Shown: positions 34,536 to 43,004 of the stretch, piece after piece | How positions within the stretch are numbered: position 1 is the first letter of the stretch | Layout: every line of letters begins with the position of its first letter | DNA from: Amycolatopsis umgeniensis | GTDB taxonomy: Bacteria; Actinomycetota; Actinomycetes; Mycobacteriales; Pseudonocardiaceae | Length of the DNA stretch: 64,000 nt | Reading direction: 5' to 3' | NCBI RefSeq assembly: GCF_014205155.1 | Contig: NZ_JACHMX010000001.1 | Coordinates: 6,758,001-6,822,000, forward strand | The notes under the pieces: generated by a model | The model's input: only the letters and a program-made list of their open reading frames with translations | Told to the model about the DNA's origin: nothing | The model's database searches: none | Translations under genes and position numbers: made by a program

Positions 34536-34712
34536 CTATGAGGACCGCCCGAACCTCTCACCGACCTTGGCGCGAGCGACCCCGGCGGCGCCCTGCACCA
34601 TGGGGTGGTCAGCGATCTTGCGGTAGGTCCGCACGATCTGCTCGTACCGTCCCCGGCCGGCCTTCGCGCCCAATACGTAGCCCGCGGCCGCACCCAGCAG
34701 GAACATCTTCAT
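34536..34712 (-). CDS. Small YtxH-like membrane protein
   Basis: A 58-residue protein with one N-terminal hydrophobic stretch (MFLLGAAAGYVLGAKAG) and a basic, amphipathic remainder. The pattern GYVLGAKAGRGRYEQI is common to small actinobacterial YtxH-domain proteins. I choose ATG 34712, preceded by GGAGG at 11 bases; the frame is open further upstream but without family features. Function unknown. Confidence 0.7.
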   Translation of the reverse strand: MKMFLLGAAAGYVLGAKAGRGRYEQIVRTYRKIADHPMVQGAAGVARAKVGERFGRSS

Positions 34713-34876
34713 CCGAGTCCACGCCTCCCGTTCGATCTTGCTCCGGCTGTCATTGTCCCTCAAAACGCGAGCTTGACGAGTCGCCGCCGAAAGTGGGGGG
34801 TGGGTGTGCGGCGCCACGGGGGCATGGGCTAAAGTTTTCTCATCGGTCGGAGCGATCCGGCCGGTACGGAGCACAA

Positions 34877-34949
34877 TCCCCTGTAGCTCAACTGGCAGAG
34901 CATTCGGCTGTTAACCGGAGGGTTCTTGGTTCGAGTCCAAGCGGGGGAG
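34877..34949 (+). tRNA. tRNA-Asn (anticodon GTT)
   Basis: The 73-nt gene folds into a normal cloverleaf. The acceptor TCCCCTG pairs with CGGGGGA, the D arm is AGCTCAACTGGCAGAGC, and the anticodon stem TTCGG/CCGGA holds loop CTGTTAA. TTGGTTCGAGTCCAA forms the T arm and the discriminator is G. CCA is not encoded. A terminator hairpin follows after 3 bases. The gene is not interrupted and its 3' end is not repeated within this window. Confidence 0.97.
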
Positions 34950-34952
34950 CAC

Positions 34953-34979
34953 AAGGCCCAGGTCGACGACCTGGGCCTT
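34953..34979 (+). terminator. tRNA-Asn terminator hairpin
   Basis: AAGGCCCAGGTC (34953-34964) pairs perfectly with GACCTGGGCCTT (34968-34979) around a 3-base loop and is followed by a short pyrimidine run TTCTTC. This is the clearest intrinsic terminator in the window. Confidence 0.85.
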
Positions 34980-35070
34980 CTTCGTGTCCAGGGGTGATGG
35001 GGCGCCATCCCCGGCAGTCCTTTGTGGAGGGTGGTGTACACCCTTGACGTCAAACCGCACCGCCGGTGGG

Positions 35071-36690
35071 TCACCTCGGGTCGGGTGTCCGGGCCTCGAG
35101 GGAAACTCTCTCGCGTTCTTGGAACTCGCGTGGTGAGAGGCCATGGAGCCGGGTGAAAGCGGTGCTGAAGGCCGGTAGGTGGGCGTAGCCGACGCGGCGG
35201 GCGACGGCGCTCGGCTTGGCGCCGCCGACGAGCAGATCGCGGGCGATGCGCATGCGGGCGCCGTAGCGCCAGCGAGCGAAGGTCATGCCGGTCTCGTCGC
35301 GGAAGGCTCGGTGGACCTCGGCGGGGACGTCGAATGCGGCCGATTCGCGGGAGATGTCGATGTGGCGCAGGTAGTCCAGCGCGGCCGCGCGTGCCCGCGG
35401 ATGGGCGGGCATCGGCACCGACAGCGCTCGTTGCGTGGCGACCTGTTCGGCGAACAGGTCGAGGATGTGCCGGGGGTCGTAGTCGTCGGGGTGCAGTCCT
35501 GATCGGGCGCTGATGGAGCAATGCATCAGGTAGTCGTCCCAGGCGGGTGAGAACCGCACCTGTAGCGGCTCGGCGAGTCGGAGGTCGGCGGTGGTCGCGC
35601 TGCCGAGGGGCAGTGAGATGGAGTTCTCCCGGAGACCGGTGATGTGCTTCAAGCCCGCGGGGATCCAGGTCGCGACGCCGCGGTGTCGTTCGTAGCGGCT
35701 TTCGCCGATGTCCAGGTATCCGCTGCCGCGGTAAATCCAGCTCAGGACGTGCATGTCGTTGGCATGCCGCGGGGTGCGGGCGGCAGGGAGCAGATCGGAC
35801 GAGGCGGCGAAGGAGCCGTCGCCCCGCACCATGCCCATGAGTTCATCGGTCTGGCGTGCCAAGGTGGCGCGCGGTGTCAGGTCGACGTGGGCGGAACTGG
35901 CGGCGAGCTTCCTGCTGAAGTCGTGGGGCGTCGGTCCGTACTGCCGCTTGAACGCGCGAGTGAAGCCGTTGCGACTGGCGAAGCCCACCCGTGCGGCTAC
36001 CTGGTCGACGTCGAATCCCGCGGCCAGGAACTCGACGGCCGCGATCAGCCGGTTGCGCAGTCGCCACTGTTCGAAGGTGAGCCCGGTGCCGGCGAGGAAG
36101 TCGCGGCGCAGGGTCCGCGGACTGGAGAGCGCCCTGATCGCCCACTGCTCGACGGCGAGGTCGATCGCGGGGTCACGGATCAACTCCTCGGCCACCGCTC
36201 TGGCACCGGCGGCTCTCGGCAGCTCCGGCGGAGTGAACGGTGCCGTCTCGCCTGCCGTGGGTGCGGGCGGGTGTACTCGGGGACGGCCGAAGAGATCGGT
36301 GATCGCGTCCTGGAAGTACCCGTGCCCGATCAACGGGGTGACCTGCAGGTTGAAGTGCTGGATCAGCCAGTCCTGCCAACCGTGGGGGACCTGGAACCGG
36401 GTCGTTTCCGGCGGCCCGTCGGCACCCGGATGGAGCCACAGCGGGAAGGCGACCGTGCCTGGCTCGGTGCTGATCGCGCGGTGGTTCCACCCGGCCGCGG
36501 GAATCCAGGTGCCGTGCCCGGCGGTGAGGTGGAACACCGCGTCGCCGTCGATGCGCACGTGCGCCGTGCCGGTGCGGACCCAGATCAGCAGGGGGCGGCG
36601 GGGATGCCCGGTCGAGTCCGACCGCGCGGCCGGAATCGGCGGGGCCTCGCCCGCGTCGGCGGGGAACAGGGAGGAGAGCGCCACGCCCAT
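35071..36690 (-). CDS. Tandem double AraC-family regulator (two cupin-HTH units in one chain)
   Basis: A 539-residue protein made of two AraC-type regulators end to end. Unit 1 has a cupin-like part (about 30-110) and two HTHs at about 185-270 (LSSPRTLRRDFLAGTGLTFE and RVGFASRNGFTRAFKRQYG). Unit 2 repeats this: cupin-like about 310-400 and HTHs about 440-525 (AFRDETGMTFARWRYG and RVGYAHLPAFSTAFTRLHG). Typical family length is 280-320. ATG 36690 is used; TTG 36696 is in frame. It diverges from the siderophore operon across an iron box, so iron- or siderophore-responsive control is likely. Confidence 0.88.
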   Translation of the reverse strand: MGVALSSLFPADAGEAPPIPAARSDSTGHPRRPLLIWVRTGTAHVRIDGDAVFHLTAGHGTWIPAAGWNHRAISTEPGTVAFPLWLHPGADGPPETTRFQVPHGWQDWLIQHFNLQVTPLIGHGYFQDAITDLFGRPRVHPPAPTAGETAPFTPPELPRAAGARAVAEELIRDPAIDLAVEQWAIRALSSPRTLRRDFLAGTGLTFEQWRLRNRLIAAVEFLAAGFDVDQVAARVGFASRNGFTRAFKRQYGPTPHDFSRKLAASSAHVDLTPRATLARQTDELMGMVRGDGSFAASSDLLPAARTPRHANDMHVLSWIYRGSGYLDIGESRYERHRGVATWIPAGLKHITGLRENSISLPLGSATTADLRLAEPLQVRFSPAWDDYLMHCSISARSGLHPDDYDPRHILDLFAEQVATQRALSVPMPAHPRARAAALDYLRHIDISRESAAFDVPAEVHRAFRDETGMTFARWRYGARMRIARDLLVGGAKPSAVARRVGYAHLPAFSTAFTRLHGLSPREFQERERVSLEARTPDPR

Positions 36691-36719
36691 AAACAATATG
36701 GCAGCCTGCGCACGCCCTT

Positions 36720-36738
36720 TAAGGTAAGGATTACCTAA
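36720..36738. promoter_or_regulatory. Iron box (IdeR/DmdR type) in the divergent promoter
   Basis: The 19 bases TAAGGTAAGGATTACCTAA match the IdeR/DtxR-family consensus TTAGGTTAGGCTAACCTAA at 15 of 19 positions and are an imperfect palindrome. They lie 72 bases before the siderophore operon start and 30 bases before the AraC gene start, so one iron-loaded repressor could silence both. Confidence 0.8.
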
Positions 36739-36809
36739 TCTAGCCCGGGCGACGCTCTGGCGCGCGTGGCTCCGACTCTTTTGCCGAACGACCGAGAAGG
36801 GCTGCCTTC

Positions 36810-38660
36810 ATGCCGAAGACCTCACGCCGGCTCACCGTGCACCCAGTGACCCTGCGCGAGGTCGAGGTTCTCGGCGTGGTGGACCTGACGCCAGGGATGC
36901 GGCGAATCACGCTGGGTGGAGCGCAGCTCCGTGCGTTCACCTCGGCCAACGGCTTCCCGCAGCCCGCGTTCGTCTCGCTCGGTTTCGACGACGACATCCG
37001 GCTGGTGTTCCGGTCCCCCGGCCACGCCGAGCCGGTGCTGCCGGTCCAGCAGGAAAGGGGCGTGGACCTGCCGAGGAACCCCCGGCCCCTGTCGAAGGCG
37101 TACACAGTCCGCCGCTGGAACGCCGAGGCAGGCGAGGTGGACGTGGACTTCGTCAAGCACGGCATCGGCGTGGGCACCACCTGGGCCTACCGCGCGCAAC
37201 CGGGCGACCGCATCCACTTCTACGGCCCGAGCGCGTCGCGCGCGCTCCCGGGCGACGCGGACTGGCTCCTGGCCGTCGGGGACGACACCGCCCTTCCCGC
37301 CATCGCCCGGCTGGTGGACGAACTGCCCGAGGACACGCGGGCACGGGTGTTCGTCGAGGTCGCCGAGGACGCACACCGGCTGAAACTGCGCGAGCTACCG
37401 CACGTCGAGGTGACCTGGCTGGTGCGCGACGGTGCCGAGGCGGGTGCGAGCACCCTTCTCCTGGACGCGGTCAAGAACGGCGGCTGGTGGGAGGGGCGAC
37501 CGTTCGCGTGGCTCGCCGGGGAACACACGTCCGTCCGGGACCTGCGACGTCACCTGGTCGAGGACCGGGGCGTGCCGAAGGAGGACATCGACTTCGCCGG
37601 GTACTGGCGACGCGGCGAGGTCATCGCCCTGGAGACCGACGCGGCGGTGCCCGACCCCGAGAAGACGAAGACCCCGTTCGAGAGGCTCCACGAGCTGACC
37701 GAGCTGACAGCGCCGACCGCGATCCGCACCGCCGTCGAGCTGGGCGTCCCCGACCTGATCTCCCGCGGCGTCACCAGTGTCGCGGATCTGGCCGTCAAGG
37801 CGGACGCGGACGAGCGGGCCCTTCGCAAGCTCGTGCGCTACCTGCACACCCTGGACGTGCTGACCGAGACCGAGCCGGGCCACTACGGACTCGCCCCGGT
37901 GGGCGAGGTGCTGACCAACGACTTCATGGTCGACGCCTTGCACCGGGCCGGGGTGGCCGGCCGCGAGATGCTCGGCATTCACGGGCTCACCGAGTCGATC
38001 CGCACCGGCCGGGCGTCGTACGCCTCGGTCACCGGCCAGACCTACGCCGAGGCCCGCGCCGAGCAGGGTTATGAGGACCGCTACCTGGAGCGGCTGGCGA
38101 AGTTCCAGCCCGCGCTGGCCGGACCCATCGCCACATCGGACGTCCTCACCGGCGTCGGGCACCTGGTGCTCCACTCCGGCGGGGCCGGTGCCCAGGCGCG
38201 CGAGTTCGTCGCCACCCACCCCGACCTCCGCGTGACGATCTGCGCGTTGCCCGCCCAGGCGGACTGGCTGCGCCGTGACTTGCCCGCCACCATTCCCGAC
38301 GGGGCGCAGCGCGCGCGGGTGACGGTGGTCGAGCAGTCCGTCTTCGAGGCCGGCCCGCCGGCGGACGCCGTGTTCGTCATCCGCGCCTTCAAGGCCCTGG
38401 CCGACGCCGATGCCGCCCATGCCCTGCGCCGAGCAGCCGAGAAGCTCCTTCCCGGCGGCCGGGTGCTGCTGATCGAAGACACCTTCGACGAGCACGACGC
38501 CGGAGCCGACCTGCTCGCCCTCACCGTGCACGGTTCCGGACTGCGAACCGACGGCGAACTCGACGCCGTCATCGCCCGAGCCGGACTCGTCTGCCGAGCG
38601 ACGCACACCGTCGGCTGGGGCACCACCATCCGCGACCTCGTACCGGCCGGCACCCCCTGA
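36810..38660 (+). CDS. Siderophore-interacting flavin reductase fused to an O-methyltransferase-like domain
   Basis: A 616-residue two-domain cytoplasmic protein. Residues 1-270 are a SIP-type FAD/NAD(P)H ferric-siderophore reductase: RRITLGG, then NPRPLSKAYTVRRWN (flavin site), and LAVGDDTALPAIARLVDELP near 150. Residues about 285-616 resemble plant-type O-methyltransferases: dimerisation helix-turn LTAPTAIRTAVELGVPDLIS, then motif I in the degenerate form HLVLHSGGAGAQ and a KLLPGGRVLLIED segment. Fusion joins iron release with a methyltransferase-like domain. ATG 36810 begins the operon. Catalytic competence of the second domain is uncertain. Confidence 0.88.
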   Translation: MPKTSRRLTVHPVTLREVEVLGVVDLTPGMRRITLGGAQLRAFTSANGFPQPAFVSLGFDDDIRLVFRSPGHAEPVLPVQQERGVDLPRNPRPLSKAYTVRRWNAEAGEVDVDFVKHGIGVGTTWAYRAQPGDRIHFYGPSASRALPGDADWLLAVGDDTALPAIARLVDELPEDTRARVFVEVAEDAHRLKLRELPHVEVTWLVRDGAEAGASTLLLDAVKNGGWWEGRPFAWLAGEHTSVRDLRRHLVEDRGVPKEDIDFAGYWRRGEVIALETDAAVPDPEKTKTPFERLHELTELTAPTAIRTAVELGVPDLISRGVTSVADLAVKADADERALRKLVRYLHTLDVLTETEPGHYGLAPVGEVLTNDFMVDALHRAGVAGREMLGIHGLTESIRTGRASYASVTGQTYAEARAEQGYEDRYLERLAKFQPALAGPIATSDVLTGVGHLVLHSGGAGAQAREFVATHPDLRVTICALPAQADWLRRDLPATIPDGAQRARVTVVEQSVFEAGPPADAVFVIRAFKALADADAAHALRRAAEKLLPGGRVLLIEDTFDEHDAGADLLALTVHGSGLRTDGELDAVIARAGLVCRATHTVGWGTTIRDLVPAGTP

Positions 38661-38693
38661 CCTTCGCACAGTAAAGAAGAGAAAGAGCACATC

Positions 38694-39674
38694 ATGACCA
38701 TGACACCCCTGAGACGACGGGGCGCCGCCCTGGCCGCCTTGCTGAGTGCCGCGCTCGTCCTTTCCGCCTGCGGCGGCAGCGGCGACGACCCCAACCCGGC
38801 CGGACCGATGCGCACCGTCAAGGCAGGCAACGGCAGTGTCGACGTTCCCGCCGATCCGCAGCGGGTCGTCACGATCGGCAACACGACTCTTCCGTTCATC
38901 GACATGGGTGGCGCGCCGGTGGGCGTCACGGAGGTGACCGCCTCCGAACTCGCCCTCATTCCCGAGAAACAGAAAGCCACGTTCAAGGCGGCCACGAACG
39001 TCGGCTCCAGTGGTGACCAGGTCGACATGGAGAAGCTCGCCGGCCTGAAGCCGGACGTCATCCTCGCCCAGCTTCCCGACAGCGAGTTCGCGCAGATCGA
39101 GAAGCAGCTGAAATCGATCGCCCCGACGCTCTTCTGGGGGCTCGACACCGAGTGGAAGACCCTCGCCGGCGGACTCGCGGAGGCCGCCAACGTCACGGCC
39201 GGGCTCAGCGCGCAGAAGGCGGAGTTCGACAAGAAGATCACCAAGATCAAGGAGACGTACCGCAAGGTCATCGACGAGACCTCGTTCGTCAATGTCGACC
39301 GCTGGGAGAGCTCCGATCCCGGGACGTTCTCCATCGCGGACTTCGGCTGTGTCGAGATCGCCCAAGACGACATCGGCATGAACTTCCCCAAGGCGGCTGA
39401 CGGCCAAGACCCCCTGGGCTGGAAGTTCCTGCCGTTCGAGCAGATCGCGGGACTGTCCAAATACGACGTGATCACCTATCCCGTCGACGCCGAGGGCAAA
39501 CCGAAACAGGCCTTCGCGCCCGTGGTCGAGACCAACACGTGGAAGGCGCTGCCCGCGGTGAACTCGGGCCGCGCGCTCGGACTCTTCTGCGCCGGCAACA
39601 ACTCCTACGGCCCCGTCCTGCAGTACCTGGACTCGCTCGACAGAGCGCTGGCGACTCTGCCCGCCAAGAAGTGA
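38694..39674 (+). CDS. Iron-siderophore ABC transporter, substrate-binding lipoprotein
   Basis: A 326-residue FecB/FepB-type binding protein. The lipobox LVLSACGGSG puts the lipidated Cys at 26. The periplasmic-binding fold of class III is seen in DPQRVVTIGNTTLPFIDMGG and KLAGLKPDVILAQL. It would capture ferric siderophore outside the membrane and hand it to the two permeases that follow. ATG 38694 follows the purine-rich run AAGAAGAGAAAGAG. Its stop overlaps the first permease GTG (GTGA). Confidence 0.93.
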   Translation: MTMTPLRRRGAALAALLSAALVLSACGGSGDDPNPAGPMRTVKAGNGSVDVPADPQRVVTIGNTTLPFIDMGGAPVGVTEVTASELALIPEKQKATFKAATNVGSSGDQVDMEKLAGLKPDVILAQLPDSEFAQIEKQLKSIAPTLFWGLDTEWKTLAGGLAEAANVTAGLSAQKAEFDKKITKIKETYRKVIDETSFVNVDRWESSDPGTFSIADFGCVEIAQDDIGMNFPKAADGQDPLGWKFLPFEQIAGLSKYDVITYPVDAEGKPKQAFAPVVETNTWKALPAVNSGRALGLFCAGNNSYGPVLQYLDSLDRALATLPAKK

Positions 39675-40717
39675 CAGCCCTCGCTCATCCACCCGCCGGT
39701 CCGGGCACCGTGAGGCTGCCCGGACCGCGGCGGCGTCGCTTGGCCTGCCTGGTCGTCGCGCTCGTGGTGCTGCTGGCCTTGCTGATGGCGAGCATGATGA
39801 TCGGGTCGACGGCGATCGCGCCGTCGGTGGTGTGGGACGCCCTGTTCCATCCAACCGCGGACATCGATCACTTCGCGATCCGCGACTACCGGATGCCGCG
39901 CACCATCGTCGGCCTGGTCGTGGGAATGGCGCTCGGGGTCGCGGGGGCGCTGATCCAGGCGCTCACCCGCAACCCGCTGGCCGATCCGGGCATCCTCGGC
40001 GTCCAGGCGGGTGCTTCCTTCGCGGTGACGGTCGCCGTGGGTGTGCTCGGCGTCCGCGATATCAGCGGCTACCTGTGGTTCGCCCTCGCGGGGGCGTTGA
40101 TCGTCACGCTGATGGTGCTCACCCTCGGGTCGACGCGGCGGGGCTCCTCGCCGGTGGTGATGGTGCTCGCCGGGGTCTGCGTCGGCGCGGTGCTCGGGGG
40201 TGTCAGGGAGGTGCTCCAAGCGACCAACCCGGACGCCTTCGACGCGATGCGATCCTGGAACGCCGGTTCGATCGTGGGCAGGTCACTCGATCTGGTTTGG
40301 CCGATCCTGCCGTTCTTCGCGGTGGCACTCGTCCTGGCCTTCGCGGTGTCAGGTCCGCTCAACGCCATGGCTCTCGGCGACGATCTGGCGGTCACCCAAG
40401 GCGTCCGGGTGACCCGCACCCGCGTCCTCGCGATCATCGCGCTCACCCTGTTCGTCGGCGGAGCGACGGCGATCGCCGGACCCATCGGCTTCGTCGGGCT
40501 CATGGTGCCGCACGTGGCTCGCTGGATCGCCGGCCAGCACCAGCGCTGGATCTTCGCCTACAGCCTCCTGCTGGCCCCGATCCTGCTGCTGGCCTCCGAC
40601 ATCCTCGGCCGGATCGTGATGAGACCCAGCGAGATCCCCGTCGGCATCGTCACCGCGTTCGTCGGCGCTCCCGTTCTCATCGCGATGGTGCTGCGGAAGA
40701 AGGCAAGCGGACTGTGA
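39671..40717 (+). CDS. FecCD-type ferric-siderophore permease 1
   Basis: A 348-residue permease with about ten transmembrane helices. Family signatures are GMALGVAGALIQALTRNPLA, DPGILGVQAGASF and VTRTRVLAIIALTLFVGGAT, then GPIGFVGLMVPHVAR. GTG 39671 overlaps the lipoprotein stop, and its own stop overlaps the next permease GTG. Works as a heterodimer with the next gene. No FecE-type ATPase is coded in the operon. Confidence 0.93.
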   Translation: MTALAHPPAGPGTVRLPGPRRRRLACLVVALVVLLALLMASMMIGSTAIAPSVVWDALFHPTADIDHFAIRDYRMPRTIVGLVVGMALGVAGALIQALTRNPLADPGILGVQAGASFAVTVAVGVLGVRDISGYLWFALAGALIVTLMVLTLGSTRRGSSPVVMVLAGVCVGAVLGGVREVLQATNPDAFDAMRSWNAGSIVGRSLDLVWPILPFFAVALVLAFAVSGPLNAMALGDDLAVTQGVRVTRTRVLAIIALTLFVGGATAIAGPIGFVGLMVPHVARWIAGQHQRWIFAYSLLLAPILLLASDILGRIVMRPSEIPVGIVTAFVGAPVLIAMVLRKKASGL

Positions 40718-41784
40718 ATACGCGCACTGGACCCGATACCGGCGAGGTGGACTTCGGGCGGCGGGTGCTGGTGCTGCGGCACCGGAGGATCGCGGTACGG
40801 CTCGACTGGCGTTCGGTCGTCGTCTGCGCGGTGCTCGCGCTGGCGGCCGCGGGCATGGCGGTACTCGCGCTGATGACCGGCTCGTACCAGCTCAGTCCCG
40901 GACAGGCGATCTCCGCGCTGACCGGCGGCGAGACCGGGCTCGTCCACGACATCGTGGTCGAGTGGCGGCTGCCCCGGGTGGCGGCGGCGCTGGTGTTCGG
41001 CGCCGCGCTCGGGGTGTCCGGTGCGCTCTTCCAGTCGACGCTGCGCAACCCGCTCGCCGACCCCGGCATCATCGGGTTCACCCAGGGCTCCTACACCGGA
41101 GCACTGATCGTGATCCTGGTCGTCAACGGCAGCTACTGGCAGTTGGTCGGCGGGGCGTTGCTGGGCGGGATGGCCACCGCCGTCGTCGTGTACGTTCTCG
41201 CCTACCGGCGTGGGGTGCAGGGATTCCGGCTGATCGTCGTCGGTATCGGCCTCGCGGCCGTCCTGGATTCGTTGAACACCTGGCTGATCCTCGAAGCCGA
41301 CCTGAAAGTCGCCATGGCCGCCGCGGCCTGGGGCACCGGCGCCCTCAACGGCGTGTCCTGGAACCAGGTCCTCATCGGTGGCGCCTGCATCGCCGTACTG
41401 CTGCTACTGGCCGCGATGCTGAGCCGTCCGATGCGGCAGCTGGAACTGGGTGACGAAGCGGCCGCCTCCCAAGGGGTGCGGGTCTCGACGGTCCGCCTCG
41501 GCCTGATCGTGGTGGGGGTCGCGTTGACCGCGACGGTCACCGCCGCTTCCGGGCCGATCGCGTTCATCTCCCTGGTCTCGCCGCATATCGCTCGCAGGCT
41601 GGCCCGCACCGCCGGGACCACCCTCGCGCCCGCCGCCTTCGTCGGCGCGCTGCTGGCTCTGGCCGCGGACTACATCGCCCAGCACGTCGCGCCCACCCCA
41701 CTGCCGGTGGGGATCATCACCGTCATGCTCGGCGGCGGCTACCTCGGCTGGCTGCTGTTCATCGAAGCCAGGAGACGCCTGTGA
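40714..41784 (+). CDS. FecCD-type ferric-siderophore permease 2
   Basis: A 356-residue paralogue of permease 1 with about ten helices. Conserved parts are ALGVSGALFQSTLRNPLADP, GIIGFTQGSYTGALI and SGPIAFISLVSPHIARRLAR. GTG 40714 lies inside the previous stop; its TGA overlaps the esterase GTG. It should pair with permease 1 into a FecCD channel. Confidence 0.93.
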   Translation: MNTRTGPDTGEVDFGRRVLVLRHRRIAVRLDWRSVVVCAVLALAAAGMAVLALMTGSYQLSPGQAISALTGGETGLVHDIVVEWRLPRVAAALVFGAALGVSGALFQSTLRNPLADPGIIGFTQGSYTGALIVILVVNGSYWQLVGGALLGGMATAVVVYVLAYRRGVQGFRLIVVGIGLAAVLDSLNTWLILEADLKVAMAAAAWGTGALNGVSWNQVLIGGACIAVLLLLAAMLSRPMRQLELGDEAAASQGVRVSTVRLGLIVVGVALTATVTAASGPIAFISLVSPHIARRLARTAGTTLAPAAFVGALLALAADYIAQHVAPTPLPVGIITVMLGGGYLGWLLFIEARRRL

Positions 41785-43004
41785 CCACTTCCCCTGGCGA
41801 CACAGAATCGAGAGCGCGAGAAATGGCTGATCCGTCCGTCGAGAAGCTGTCGACCGGTGAGTGGAGTCCTGAAAGATTCAGACGGCACCTCGAGGAGACG
41901 GGTGCTCCGCTTGTCGAGCGGGTCACCGCGGACGAGGTGCTGGTGACGTTCGTCGACGAGTCCGGGGACGACACGACGGTCACCCTCTCGGTCGTCATCG
42001 GCCCCGTCATCGGCTTCAACAAGATCGACACGGAGTTCGCTTCGGTGCCGGGGACGCCGTTCCGGGTGCTCACCCTGCGGATGCGTTCCGATCTGCGCTT
42101 CTCGTATGTGTTCACCCGAAGTGGGCCGACGGGGGAAGGCGAACGGGTTCCGGATCCGTTCAACCCGCCGCCGAGATTCTCCGAGTGCTCGGTCGAGAGG
42201 TTCTCCGGCGCCTCGGTGGCGTCGCTGCCCGACGCGATGCCGTTGCCCTGGCTCGATCAGGCCGAAGCGCGGCCGGCGCCGTCCATGGAGTCCGCCGTGC
42301 TGGCGAGCGGGCTCCTGGGAAACGAGCGCCGGATCTGGGTCTCGATGCCCCTTGGAGAGTTCTCAGCCGAGAGCGCACTGCCGTTCGTGATCCACTTGGA
42401 CGGTACGCCGGACCACAGCGCGCCGAGCGTTCGTGACGCCCTCGTCCAGGCGGGACTGATCCGGCCCTGTGCGGTGGTTCTCGTCGAGCAGCCCGGACAG
42501 CGGCGCGACAAGGAGCTGCTCTGCGATCCGGTGTTCTCGCGGATGCTGATCGACGAGCTGCTGCCCTGGCTCCACGACCGGTATCCGCTCTCGCGCGACC
42601 CTGGCGACGTGGCGCTGGCAGGCGAGAGCTTCGGCGGCCTGTGTGCCGGATGGACGGTGCTCCATCACCCGGCGACGTTCGGGAACGCCGTCATCCAGTC
42701 CCCTTCGTGCGGGTACCACCCCGACCTCAAGTGGGGCACCGGGGCAGGCGAGCTGCTGCGTCGTACCCCCGTGCCGACGCTGATCGCCGACTACCTGGCC
42801 GCGGCACCGGCACCGATCCGCGTCTTCCACGATGCCGGCGAGCTGGAGAGTTCGAACACCCACAGCCGCTGGTTGGACCAGGTGCTCACACAGAAGGGCT
42901 ACGACACCGTCTACCGAGAATTCGCCGGCGGACACGACTACGCGTGGTGGCGAGGACTCTTCGCCGATGCCCTGCGCTGGTGCTTCCCGCTCGAGCGATC
43001 GTGA
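41781..43004 (+). CDS. Enterochelin-esterase-like hydrolase (Fes family)
   Basis: A 407-residue cytoplasmic alpha/beta hydrolase. The N-terminal Fes domain (about 20-160) has VLTLRMRSDLRFSYVF and PDPFNPP. The esterase-D domain holds the nucleophile Ser 283 in GESFGG and His 385 in GGHDYAWW. Fes enzymes cleave the ester backbone of trilactone siderophores to release iron, so the operon probably imports an ester-linked siderophore. It starts at GTG 41781 in overlap with permease 2. Confidence 0.9.
   Translation: MTTSPGDTESRAREMADPSVEKLSTGEWSPERFRRHLEETGAPLVERVTADEVLVTFVDESGDDTTVTLSVVIGPVIGFNKIDTEFASVPGTPFRVLTLRMRSDLRFSYVFTRSGPTGEGERVPDPFNPPPRFSECSVERFSGASVASLPDAMPLPWLDQAEARPAPSMESAVLASGLLGNERRIWVSMPLGEFSAESALPFVIHLDGTPDHSAPSVRDALVQAGLIRPCAVVLVEQPGQRRDKELLCDPVFSRMLIDELLPWLHDRYPLSRDPGDVALAGESFGGLCAGWTVLHHPATFGNAVIQSPSCGYHPDLKWGTGAGELLRRTPVPTLIADYLAAAPAPIRVFHDAGELESSNTHSRWLDQVLTQKGYDTVYREFAGGHDYAWWRGLFADALRWCFPLERS

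Noticed and set aside
34877..34949. tRNA-Asn as an integration site for the siderophore locus
   Set aside because: No repeat of the tRNA 3' end, integrase or excisionase is seen in the window.
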